From: a virus
Direction: 5' to 3' (one strand)
Length of the DNA stretch: 59,881 nt
Virus record (IMG/VR): IMGVR_UViG_3300021185_001015
Coordinates: 1 to 59,881 of that record
Shown here in pieces: positions 1 through 7,178 of this stretch. The notes beneath the pieces are model-generated. The model was not told the DNA's origin. It saw only the letters and a program-made list of their open reading frames with translations, and ran no database searches. The number at the start of each line of letters is the position of its first letter. The first letter of the stretch is position 1. The position numbers were made by a program, and so were the translations under genes.

Positions 1-609
1 TGCCTTCACGCCCCTCCGCTGTGATGATAGATGAGTTAGCGTGATGTACTACTGATTTAGCAGTGCCTCGTGGCTTTACTTGTACTGCTTTGATACAACG
101 ATCTTCTGTGAGACCTGTTGGTACTAAGTGCTTGTGCCAAAGATCATTGCCGTTTGCAGGAATGTCAATAGCTACTGAAGGTATGATTGCATCTGGTAGT
201 CCGAAGTCGCCTTCGAAGTTCCATGCTTCTAAGTCTTTCATGGGAGGTGCTTGAACAATAGTATCTGCATCACCGTAGAGTGATCCACTGTTTACCCATG
301 CAACTACAGCATCGATATCTTCTTGTGCTAGACGCCAATCACCTTGTAAGTCTTGAATGCCGATACCGTGATCGTATGCATAAGGAGGCATTTCTCTTGA
401 TGCTACTTTCAATGCAATCAATGGTGCCCAAGGACGAACTTGTTCGTAAGTCTCAAAACTCATTGGGCCAATACCACCTTCACGATGACATACAACACAA
501 TTGTTGTTGATAATATCTGCTACTTCTGCTGTATAAGTTTGTCCGTTGACTCCACCTGCAACAAATCCTATTGCAAAAAATGTAATCATTGATAATAATT
601 TTTTCATAA
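1..609 (-). CDS. c-type cytochrome / copper monooxygenase-like protein, 5' frameshift, partial at window edge
   Basis: The frame read from ATG 589 stays open for 196 residues to the window edge. It starts with a hydrophobic segment (MITFFAIGFVAGG) suggesting Sec export, then has a haem-binding CVVCH at residues 31-35 followed by GPMSF, a possible axial Met. Next come REMPPYAYDHGIG and DWRLAQEDIDAVVAWV, typical of small periplasmic cytochrome c domains. Near the edge VVHHA (HH 182-183) resembles the first copper site of ascorbate-dependent (PHM-like) monooxygenases. The best ribosome site (GAAGG) precedes ATG 609, but that frame stops after MKKNYYQ because of an A8 tract (599-606). One more A would give MKKKLLSMITFFAIGF, a classic signal peptide. 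A late promoter lies upstream and gp23 is the upstream neighbour. Catalytic activity is inference; the C-terminus is not seen. Confidence 0.75.
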
Positions 610-641
610 TACACCTTCGTTAGTTTAGTGAATGTATACTA

Positions 642-649
642 TTTATAAT
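642..649 (-). promoter_or_regulatory. T4-type late promoter for the cytochrome gene
   Basis: A perfect TATAAATA on the minus strand lies 32 bases upstream of ATG 609 and downstream of the gp23 terminators. This places the cytochrome gene in its own late transcription unit, under the same control as the capsid genes. The motif is the T4 late promoter recognised by the gp55-type sigma factor (family knowledge). Confidence 0.8.
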
Positions 650-692
650 ACGAAAAAAATGTATTACTAGATTGTCACATTTTCTTACAGGC

Positions 693-719
693 AAAAAAAA
701 GGACTCCGAAGAGTCCTTT
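693..719 (-). terminator. Rho-independent terminator 2 after gp23
   Basis: Read on the minus strand, GGACTC and GAGTCC form a stem closed by a TTCG tetraloop and followed by eight T. This is a textbook intrinsic terminator. It separates gp23 from the cytochrome gene. Confidence 0.9.
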
Positions 720-720
720 C

Positions 721-742
721 AAAAACGATACCTTTAGGTATT
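721..742 (-). terminator. Rho-independent terminator 1 after gp23
   Basis: A short hairpin (ATACC / GGTAT, loop of four, 728-741) is followed on the minus strand by a T5 run (721-725). On the plus strand it is followed by a T-rich stretch as well, so it could work in both directions. It lies between the gp23 stop and terminator 2, making a tandem terminator. Confidence 0.65.
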
Positions 743-759
743 CTTTTTATTTTTGATGC

Positions 760-2022
760 TTACATCAAGTTAGATACTTTAACTTTTCTGTAGTACTGGT
801 TACGTGAAGCAGTGAATGTATCACCGTCAGTAGAACCATCAGCCTGTGTTACGTATGGGTTAGCAATCATGCCGTAACGAGTCTTGAAGCCGATCTTAGG
901 CTGGAAGGTGTTAGGGTCAATCGCACGAACCATTTGTAATGGAACGTATGGGCAGTAGAAGAGACCGGCGTCATATGCGCTAGTGCCTTTGTAGCCTGCT
1001 ACGTAGAACTGTGAAGCAGCACCAGTGTTGGCGCTGTATGGATCGATATACACTTTGTAACGACCGTTAAGAACACCAGCGAAAGTATTGCCAGTATCGT
1101 CAACATTGAGGTTAGTAGAAAGTGCAGGAGTGTAATCGAGAACGCCTGCCATTGCGAGGGCACTTGCAACGTCTGATGAACAGATGATGAAGTTACCTTT
1201 GCCTCTACGAGTGTCTTGTGCAATTACGTTAGCGTCACGCTCGATGTTGAACAACAAGCCTTTGAAACGCTCAACTGACCAACGACCGTTTGAGTCAACG
1301 TCAAGATCGAAAGTACCAGGAGTTGCAGTAGATGCTGCACCAGGCTTAGCGACTTTGTAGATTGTACGAATAACTTCACGGTTAATTTCAGCAAGAATTT
1401 CTTGTGAAAGAATGTTAGAAAGCTCTGACTCAGCGTCAAGACCATGAATTGCTTTGAGGTCTTGTGCGAGTTCTACAGTGTACTCAGCTTTCAATGCACG
1501 AGACTTAGCTGTAACAGTAGTCTTCTCGATTGAGAAAGCCATCTCGTTCAAAGTAGTTGTATCGCCGAAACCTTCAGCAGTTGCAGTAGAAACTGGAGTA
1601 CCAGTAGTATAAGAACCGTCAACTGGGTTTGAACCAGCGTGAGCGCCTGCACCAGAGAAATCAGTGTCTGCTTCGTTGAACAATGCTTCTGCACCAGTCT
1701 GGCTAGTGTAGTGTGACTTCATAGCGAAGATCAAACCAGTAGGACCAGTCATTGGCTGTACACCAGCAACGTCATATGCCATCAAGTTAGGCAGCGCACG
1801 ACGGACAAGGCTGATGAGGATTGGGTCGTAGTTATCGACAGAAGCGCCAGTTGCGTTAGCGTGAGTTGCTTCCATGATACCCTTCTCTTCACGAAGGGCT
1901 TTTTCTTGGTTTTCGAGAACTACAGCAGTTACCGCCTTCTTATACGGATCTGCGATTGGCTGCAGGTCAGCATGCTCGAGGACTGGTGCCCACTTGCTCT
2001 CAATTTGCTCTGAAAGATACAT
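760..2022 (-). CDS. 23: Major capsid protein gp23
   Basis: This 420-residue protein is the T4-family major head protein that builds the hexameric capsomers of the prohead. The N-terminus (MYLSEQIESKWAPVLEH, then YDPILISLVRRALPNL and AYDVAGVQPMTGPTGLIF) is the characteristic gp23 start. An IME motif at residues 49-51 fits the (I/L)xE consensus cut by the gp21 prohead protease, so the mature chain probably begins at Ala52. It is shorter than T4 gp23 (521 residues), as is common in marine relatives. It follows scaffold gp22, has its own late promoter and a good AAGGAG ribosome site, and ends at a double terminator. Confidence 0.97.
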   Translation of the reverse strand: MYLSEQIESKWAPVLEHADLQPIADPYKKAVTAVVLENQEKALREEKGIMEATHANATGASVDNYDPILISLVRRALPNLMAYDVAGVQPMTGPTGLIFAMKSHYTSQTGAEALFNEADTDFSGAGAHAGSNPVDGSYTTGTPVSTATAEGFGDTTTLNEMAFSIEKTTVTAKSRALKAEYTVELAQDLKAIHGLDAESELSNILSQEILAEINREVIRTIYKVAKPGAASTATPGTFDLDVDSNGRWSVERFKGLLFNIERDANVIAQDTRRGKGNFIICSSDVASALAMAGVLDYTPALSTNLNVDDTGNTFAGVLNGRYKVYIDPYSANTGAASQFYVAGYKGTSAYDAGLFYCPYVPLQMVRAIDPNTFQPKIGFKTRYGMIANPYVTQADGSTDGDTFTASRNQYYRKVKVSNLM

Positions 2023-2067
2023 TTAAGTCTCCTTGTTGTTTCAGTTTTGTTTTTATAATAACAGTAC

Positions 2068-2075
2068 TATTTATA
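2068..2075 (-). promoter_or_regulatory. T4-type late promoter for gp23
   Basis: TATAAATA on the minus strand, 45 bases upstream of the gp23 start, lies in the gap after gp22. It gives the capsid gene a dedicated late promoter, as in T4. Confidence 0.85.
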
Positions 2076-2086
2076 AAAAATTAATA

Positions 2087-3262
2087 TTAGAACTTAGTTG
2101 ATTTTGAAATTGCTTGAGCATACTTAGACATAACTCCAGTAGTTACTTCGTCGGCTGCTTCAAATGTGTCCTCAAGTTTAGCTTCAGTAACTACATTCTC
2201 TTTCGGGAAATAGTTTTCTTTAACGACTTGAAGTTTTTGCTCATATGAATCCATACCTGTATAAGTAATGTCTTCGACTAATGTTGCAAATTTTTCTGCT
2301 TCAGTAGACGCTAGGCCTTCTGAGATCTTAGCAAATACTTGTTGCTTCTTCAAACTAACTGACTCTTCTTTGAGAGCCATATTGTTCTCAACTTCTTCGT
2401 CTAGTCTAGAAGCGAGGCTGTCAATTTGAGCTTGCATTTCAGCCATTACATCGTACTTTTCTTCAGGTACTTCAATGTAATGCTCTGAGAATACTTGCTG
2501 TAGTCCTTTGATAAATGACTCAGTTACTTCAGTACGAATGCCGCTTTCAATAGCGATTTGATTTTCTGACATCCAGTTTTCAGTAACGTAGCTGAGGTAC
2601 TTATCAACATTTTCTACCATTTGCTCTAACTGTGATTCAAACTCTACGTTTGCAGCTTCAGTTAGCTCTTCTTCAATCTGTGCAATTTCAGCACTAACTC
2701 GTGAAGTAACAACAGCTTCGAATACTTCGGCTGCTTTTACTTTGAATTCTTCTGTGAGATGATCTTCGTCTGCAAAGAGAGCCTTGAGATCAGCTTCAAA
2801 AAGAGCAGCTTCTTCTACAGAAACTTCATCTTCTTCAGCAATTTCTTCTGCTTCTTCGTCTACCGCTTCTTCTTCAGCAATAACTTCATCAGTTACAACT
2901 TCATCTTCAACAATAACTTCTTCTTCTGCATCAGCTTCAACTTCTTCTTTCGCAACATTTCCAGCAGATGCCTTCTTCATTACGTCAGTTTCGCTTGGCT
3001 TGTCATTAGTGAAGTTAGAAGGAGCCTCTTTAGCACCAGCACCCTTTGGCAAAGTGTTATCTTTGCTTTCTTTTCCTGCTGCTGCCTTGCCCACAGGTGA
3101 AGTCAAGCCGCCTTCTGCATTGCCAGTACCACTAAGGTCTTGCATTTCAGGATTAGCGTTTGAATCTCCTTGAGTAGGATTAGAAGCATCACCTTGTTGC
3201 TTATCTTTAGGACGATTTGCAGCGCCCTCCATAAGCTCTCGGATTTTGGATTCTACACCCAT
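2087..3262 (-). CDS. 22: Prohead core scaffolding protein gp22
   Basis: This 391-residue, very acidic, Ala/Glu-rich protein sits in the T4 gp22 position between protease gp21 and capsid gp23. The N-terminal third is a disordered Gly/Asn/Ser and then Glu/Val-rich tract (residues about 105-145). The rest is predicted helical coiled coil, as expected for the core around which gp23 assembles and which gp21 later digests. It begins MGVESKIRELMEGAANRPKD and ends in a basic YAQAISKSTKF tail, a usual gp22 feature thought to contact the shell. The ATG has a GGAG ribosome site and a late promoter 42 bases upstream. It is longer than T4 gp22 (269 residues) because of the acidic insert. Confidence 0.9.
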   Translation of the reverse strand: MGVESKIRELMEGAANRPKDKQQGDASNPTQGDSNANPEMQDLSGTGNAEGGLTSPVGKAAAGKESKDNTLPKGAGAKEAPSNFTNDKPSETDVMKKASAGNVAKEEVEADAEEEVIVEDEVVTDEVIAEEEAVDEEAEEIAEEDEVSVEEAALFEADLKALFADEDHLTEEFKVKAAEVFEAVVTSRVSAEIAQIEEELTEAANVEFESQLEQMVENVDKYLSYVTENWMSENQIAIESGIRTEVTESFIKGLQQVFSEHYIEVPEEKYDVMAEMQAQIDSLASRLDEEVENNMALKEESVSLKKQQVFAKISEGLASTEAEKFATLVEDITYTGMDSYEQKLQVVKENYFPKENVVTEAKLEDTFEAADEVTTGVMSKYAQAISKSTKF

Positions 3263-3304
3263 GTTTATTCTCCTATTTCGGTTGTATTACTATGTTCTGA
3301 TATA

Positions 3305-3312
3305 TATTTATA
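3305..3312 (-). promoter_or_regulatory. T4-type late promoter for gp22
   Basis: TATAAATA on the minus strand, 42 bases upstream of the gp22 start, sits in the short gp21-gp22 gap. Confidence 0.8.
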
Positions 3313-3316
3313 AAAA

Positions 3317-3976
3317 TTAAATTTTCGATAACTTGGTTAAGAAGCTTTCAAAGACTTCTAGCTTAACAGCTTCAAGTTCTTTAGTGCTTGCAGCTCTAAT
3401 CATAGCCTTTGATTCTTCTAGTTCTTTCTCTTGCCAAATACCGTTCACAAATGTCCACTCTTTATTCTCCATGATACCTTGAACATAAGCATCAGGAGCT
3501 GAAGGATCGGCAACAATGTCAGCAGCAGTAGCTAACATGAAGTCTTCTTGCACTTCATTAATACCATTTCTTTCTTTTAGTGAACCCAATCCACGAGAGC
3601 TAACGCCTAAGCTCGCACCCTCGTCAATAAGTTCTTTAACAATACGACCCATAGGTGTATCAAGAATCTTTGCTCTACCGATGTAGTTATCGCCATCTTC
3701 TTTGAGACCAACAATCATATGAGAAACACGGTCAAGATTAACTGTAGGACCGTCTGGATGTCCTAATTCACCGTATGCTCTCTTCTTATCGATAGATTCT
3801 TTTGTATAACGAGCAACCTCTTTCTGCATCACTTCTTTAGGATACATTCTACCATTACGGTTCTTGAGGTTTGACTGTAAGAAAACACCTTCGATAAAGT
3901 GTGACTTCTTACCAGTCTCTTCGTTAAGTTCAGAGATATATTTAATCTCTTCTGTGACTTCTTTTATTAGTTTCAT
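3317..3976 (-). CDS. 21: Prohead core protease gp21
   Basis: This 219-residue serine protease matures the T4-type prohead by cutting scaffold and capsid proteins. The recognisable features are GRMYPKEVM (residues 42-50), the catalytic His in AYGELGHPDGP (His73) and the nucleophile region LGVSSRGLGS (Ser126/127), which is the herpesvirus-protease-like fold of gp21. Length matches T4 gp21 (212). Its ATG overlaps the stop of the upstream gene by one base (TAATG), so the two are translationally coupled, and it precedes gp22 exactly as in T4. Confidence 0.95.
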   Translation of the reverse strand: MKLIKEVTEEIKYISELNEETGKKSHFIEGVFLQSNLKNRNGRMYPKEVMQKEVARYTKESIDKKRAYGELGHPDGPTVNLDRVSHMIVGLKEDGDNYIGRAKILDTPMGRIVKELIDEGASLGVSSRGLGSLKERNGINEVQEDFMLATAADIVADPSAPDAYVQGIMENKEWTFVNGIWQEKELEESKAMIRAASTKELEAVKLEVFESFLTKLSKI

Positions 3977-4365
3977 TATCCTAAGTCTCCGTCAGCGCCT
4001 TGATGCTGTTGTGAACCGTAACCGCTAACTTTAGCCACCTCAACAATGATAGTTCCGTGTCCATTATTAAAGTTAATTACGATGTCAGCATCATTTTGTT
4101 CTGTGTCAGAAAATCCATGAAAATCTAATTCTCCACTTCCGAACAAGTCCCATATCACTACACTGTCTCGTGTGATAGTTATGTCTGCGTTCTTGTCTGT
4201 TGACCAAAAAATTCTTTTAATATTTGCTACAGGTGAAGACTGAGTTTCAGAATCTTTCTTTAGCGTTGTAGCCAGGGCAATAGTGGCAGAGTCATTGTTT
4301 TCGCCGTGAACTTTTACGACCCCTTGGACCTGTGTTAATTTTAGAACAGTAGTGACTGCTGCCAT
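3976..4365 (-). CDS. Hypothetical head-module protein
   Basis: This 129-residue protein lies between the gp68-position gene and gp21. It begins MAAVTTVLKLTQVQGVVKV and is rich in beta-strand-forming segments, with no signal peptide, membrane segment or catalytic motif. The C-terminus is Gly/Gln-rich (GYGSQQHQGADGDLG). It has a GGAG ribosome site and its stop overlaps the gp21 start. Position suggests a minor head component or head-decoration protein, which is inference only; T4 has no gene at this place. Confidence 0.6.
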   Translation of the reverse strand: MAAVTTVLKLTQVQGVVKVHGENNDSATIALATTLKKDSETQSSPVANIKRIFWSTDKNADITITRDSVVIWDLFGSGELDFHGFSDTEQNDADIVINFNNGHGTIIVEVAKVSGYGSQQHQGADGDLG

Positions 4366-4378
4366 TTCTTATCTCCGA

Positions 4379-4792
4379 TTAGTTCTTTTTGTTTACTAAC
4401 TTATCTGTGGCTTTCATGATGCCAGCTTTTCTTTTTACAGCACCTTTATCAAATGTGTCTGCCAAGCTAGAGTTTGTCTTTTTATCAGTAGCAGAACGAG
4501 TTTCTTTAGCATCTCTTTCAAACTCTTTGCCCATTCGTACCCGACTACCGTAGCTAGTAGTTGCTTTCTTAATGTAAGAACCTAAAGTCTTCTTAGAAAT
4601 CTCTTCAATCTCTTCGACTTCTTCTTTCATTTTCTTTTTTCCGCACGAGCTTTCTTCGACAGACTTGTGATCACAATCGCAATCTTCTTTAGGGTTCTTA
4701 GGGTCACATCCACACTCGCTACATGTCTCTTCGCTATATGCTTCTTTTTCGTCTGCTTCTACGCCTTCTCTGAAGTTTTTAAACGTCTTCAT
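4379..4792 (-). CDS. Prohead core protein in gp68 position, Cys-rich insert
   Basis: The start at ATG 4792 is chosen over a TTG four codons earlier because GGAG lies six bases before it. The 137-residue product is close to T4 gp68 in length (141) and lies in the gp67-gp68-gp21 order, so a prohead core role is likely by position. After MKTFKNFREG comes a Cys-rich acidic insert (CSECGCDP, CDCDH and a lone Cys, about residues 24-50), then a Lys-rich helical half with SKKTLGSYIKKA that recurs in marine phage core proteins. The Cys pairs could bind metal. It overlaps the gp67-like gene by 14 bases. Confidence 0.55.
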   Translation of the reverse strand: MKTFKNFREGVEADEKEAYSEETCSECGCDPKNPKEDCDCDHKSVEESSCGKKKMKEEVEEIEEISKKTLGSYIKKATTSYGSRVRMGKEFERDAKETRSATDKKTNSSLADTFDKGAVKRKAGIMKATDKLVNKKN

Positions 4793-5039
4793 TCTCGTCT
4801 CCAATAGTTTCAGGTTCTGCGGCAGGATCTACTTCTAGTACATGCTCTTCGCCGTCTGCTAAACCCATCGCTTGCATATCTGGATTCTTAAAAACTGACT
4901 GTGCCAATTCTTGTTTGTAGTCATTGACTGCATCGCTTGCACGATTCATCATAAGATCGTTGAACTTAGTCTGAACTTCTGCACTCTTGCCCTGTGCCAT
5001 GCTGTCTAACATATCTCTTATTGCTGCTTGCTGATCCAT
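4779..5039 (-). CDS. 67: Prohead core protein gp67-like
   Basis: This 86-residue acidic protein follows portal gp20 directly, at the place and size of T4 gp67 (80 residues), a core component that helps set head shape. It begins MDQQAAIRDMLDSMAQGKS, has an amphipathic helical middle and an acidic tail ending GDENEDV. An AGGAGA ribosome site overlaps the gp20 stop. Identification rests on position, size and composition. Confidence 0.7.
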   Translation of the reverse strand: MDQQAAIRDMLDSMAQGKSAEVQTKFNDLMMNRASDAVNDYKQELAQSVFKNPDMQAMGLADGEEHVLEVDPAAEPETIGDENEDV

Positions 5040-5041
5040 AA

Positions 5042-6598
5042 TTATTCTCCTGTGTCAACTGGAGCCGCATCTTGCGCCTCTTGATCTTGTTGTGCCATAT
5101 TCATTTGATGCTGTTGATCTTGTGTTATAAAAGGTTGCTCTAATGCCAAATCACTTTCTATTTGAGAAATCTCTTCGTCAGTGAGCATTAACACATTGCG
5201 CTGAACATATGATTTACTGAACAGAGTACCAATGTAACTAGCCATACCGTTCAATACTTCAACTCTGCTTCTTAATATTTCTTGATTCTTTGATTCTGTA
5301 TAGTAAGCATCTTGTGCAAACTTATAAAACAAATCATCTTTAATATCATTCCAGTCTTCTTCTGTGATAATATTTTTGAGAAGAAGTTGGGTCTTCAACA
5401 AGTCATCAAACATAACTCCAAACTTTGTTCTAAGTCTAGACACAAACTTTGTGAACTTTAACTCGTCTCTATTGATTTCAGCAGAACGACCAAAGTTTAG
5501 GCCTGCTTGCTGTTCTAATCTAGAAACAGGAACATTTAATGACTGATAGAGTTTCTTTTGAAAGTAAACTACATCTTCAATCTGTCCTAAGTTTTGTCCT
5601 GCAGGCAATGTATCGATTGAAGTACCGCTACTGCCTTCTCTACGTGGTAACCAAAAGTCTTCCAACATAGACATAAACTTCTTATCATCACGGACTTCAC
5701 CTGTACTAGCATCGTATACTAGTTTGTTACGGTAACGATCCATGATATCTTTGAGATACTGTTCTGCTTTATTAGTAGGCAAGTTACCTACGTCAACATA
5801 GAATATTCTTCTTTCAGGAGCTCTCGTAATCCTATAAATGACTACGGCATTCTCCATCATTCTAAGTTGATTGGCAGGACGAATAGCTTTATGTAGATAA
5901 GATAAAGCAATATTCTTATCTTGATCTACTAGCCCAGAGGGTACATATGTGATAGCATCTTTAGTAATCTTTAGAGCATTATCATTCATAGGAGCTTTGT
6001 ATTGTGCTGCTCTTTGTGACATGCCTTTCTCATTGAAAATATAAAACTCTTCAACGCTTTTGACAAACTGTATGCCTTGCTCGTTCTTTTCTTTCTTTAC
6101 TTCTTTGACCTTAGTAATCTTACGTGGGTCAATGTAACGGATATCTCTAATGCCTTTTCTGGGATTAGCAGTATCAATTACTTTATGGAAATACAGACGT
6201 CCGTCAATATACCAACGTCTAAAATAATCGTGAGACCTGTTCTTGAAATCAAGCATCTCAACTATGTTTTCAAACTCATCTTGAATTTGTCGTTTCACCG
6301 CTTCAGAAACTTTCAACTTATCTGTGTCTAATGTCACAGGGTCTTCGTCATCTAAATTAGCAATCGCATCGTCAATGATATCTTGTATTGCAGTATCAAC
6401 ATCAGCCATCAAAGATATATCTCTATATCGCTTGATTAACTCTGCTTCGTTATTTGCAATACCTTCGATATCGAGATACGTGCCGTAATAACCACCAGCA
6501 CGTATACTCTCTACACCGCCCTCATCAGAAGGAGCCACGAAAGACTTTTCGGTCTTAGGCGGCTGCTCCCTTGAGATGTTAAACCCAAATATATTCAT
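5042..6598 (-). CDS. 20: Portal vertex protein gp20
   Basis: This 518-residue protein forms the dodecameric portal through which DNA is packaged by gp17. Diagnostic segments are DVDTAIQDIIDDAIAN, the YFRRWYIDGRLYFHKVID stretch, IRYIDPRKI, and further on LPAGQNLGQIEDVVYFQKKL and RLEQQAGLNFGRSAEI. These are the most conserved blocks of T4-like gp20, the marker used for marine myovirus diversity. Length matches T4 (524). It lies between tail tube gp19 and gp67 in T4 order. Confidence 0.98.
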   Translation of the reverse strand: MNIFGFNISREQPPKTEKSFVAPSDEGGVESIRAGGYYGTYLDIEGIANNEAELIKRYRDISLMADVDTAIQDIIDDAIANLDDEDPVTLDTDKLKVSEAVKRQIQDEFENIVEMLDFKNRSHDYFRRWYIDGRLYFHKVIDTANPRKGIRDIRYIDPRKITKVKEVKKEKNEQGIQFVKSVEEFYIFNEKGMSQRAAQYKAPMNDNALKITKDAITYVPSGLVDQDKNIALSYLHKAIRPANQLRMMENAVVIYRITRAPERRIFYVDVGNLPTNKAEQYLKDIMDRYRNKLVYDASTGEVRDDKKFMSMLEDFWLPRREGSSGTSIDTLPAGQNLGQIEDVVYFQKKLYQSLNVPVSRLEQQAGLNFGRSAEINRDELKFTKFVSRLRTKFGVMFDDLLKTQLLLKNIITEEDWNDIKDDLFYKFAQDAYYTESKNQEILRSRVEVLNGMASYIGTLFSKSYVQRNVLMLTDEEISQIESDLALEQPFITQDQQHQMNMAQQDQEAQDAAPVDTGE

Positions 6599-6627
6599 TC
6601 TAAATCAAATCCTTTTCACGCTACGAC

Positions 6628-7143
6628 TTAAATATTGTCGTAATGTGCGTATTGGAAAGTCACTGTAAATTCTTCAATTATATCGTTTTGTGCGTACTGT
6701 AATGCAATCTCAGACATCTGAATTGGGAATGCGTCTCGAAGCACATAAGTACCTCCACGTAAAACCTCATCGTTTCTGTCTAGGTGTTGTACAGTAATAT
6801 CTGCCTGATAATCAGATGGTTGTATAATACCATCATTACCAGCAGTTCCGTTCATACCTTCCATCCATTGTTCAAAAGGACGACGGAGTGATTGACCAGA
6901 ATCATTGACAATAGTGATTGTCCACGGATCAAAGATTCTCTCGCCTGCTAACTTTACTTCACGACCTCTGTACTGAAGAATCGCTGGGTTAACAGTAGAA
7001 GCAGGAACCGCAGCTCCTGTAACCAAAAGGCTATTTGAAACATCGACACCAGTTACATAACTTGGGAAGCCTAGCAAGACCCTAAATTGATTGGGTCTTG
7101 CACCTCCTGCGCCTAGTCGAGCCTTAAACTCTGAAATATTCAT
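6628..7143 (-). CDS. 19: Tail tube protein gp19
   Basis: This 171-residue protein polymerises into the inner tube of the contractile tail. It shows the gp19 pattern ARPNQFRVLLGFPSYV near residue 15, YRGREVKLAGERIFDPWTI mid-protein, and a C-terminal FTVTFQYAHYDNI. Length is close to T4 gp19 (163). It follows sheath gp18, with a late promoter directly after the gp18 stop. Confidence 0.97.
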   Translation of the reverse strand: MNISEFKARLGAGGARPNQFRVLLGFPSYVTGVDVSNSLLVTGAAVPASTVNPAILQYRGREVKLAGERIFDPWTITIVNDSGQSLRRPFEQWMEGMNGTAGNDGIIQPSDYQADITVQHLDRNDEVLRGGTYVLRDAFPIQMSEIALQYAQNDIIEEFTVTFQYAHYDNI

Positions 7144-7167
7144 TTAAATCTCCTGTTTACTTTTTTT

Positions 7168-7175
7168 TATTTATA
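7168..7175 (-). promoter_or_regulatory. T4-type late promoter for gp19
   Basis: TATAAATA on the minus strand begins just after the gp18 stop and lies 24 bases before the gp19 start, with an AGGAG ribosome site between. Confidence 0.8.
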
Positions 7176-7178
7176 AGC

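Noticed and set aside
63-510. Two plus-strand open frames near the left edge
   Set aside because: They are antisense to the cytochrome frame, which has a haem motif and export signal; the plus-strand frames show no recognisable protein.
2759-3173. Plus-strand Ser-rich and Phe-rich frames opposite gp22
   Set aside because: They are shadows of the Glu/Ala-rich codons of gp22 and have no ribosome sites.
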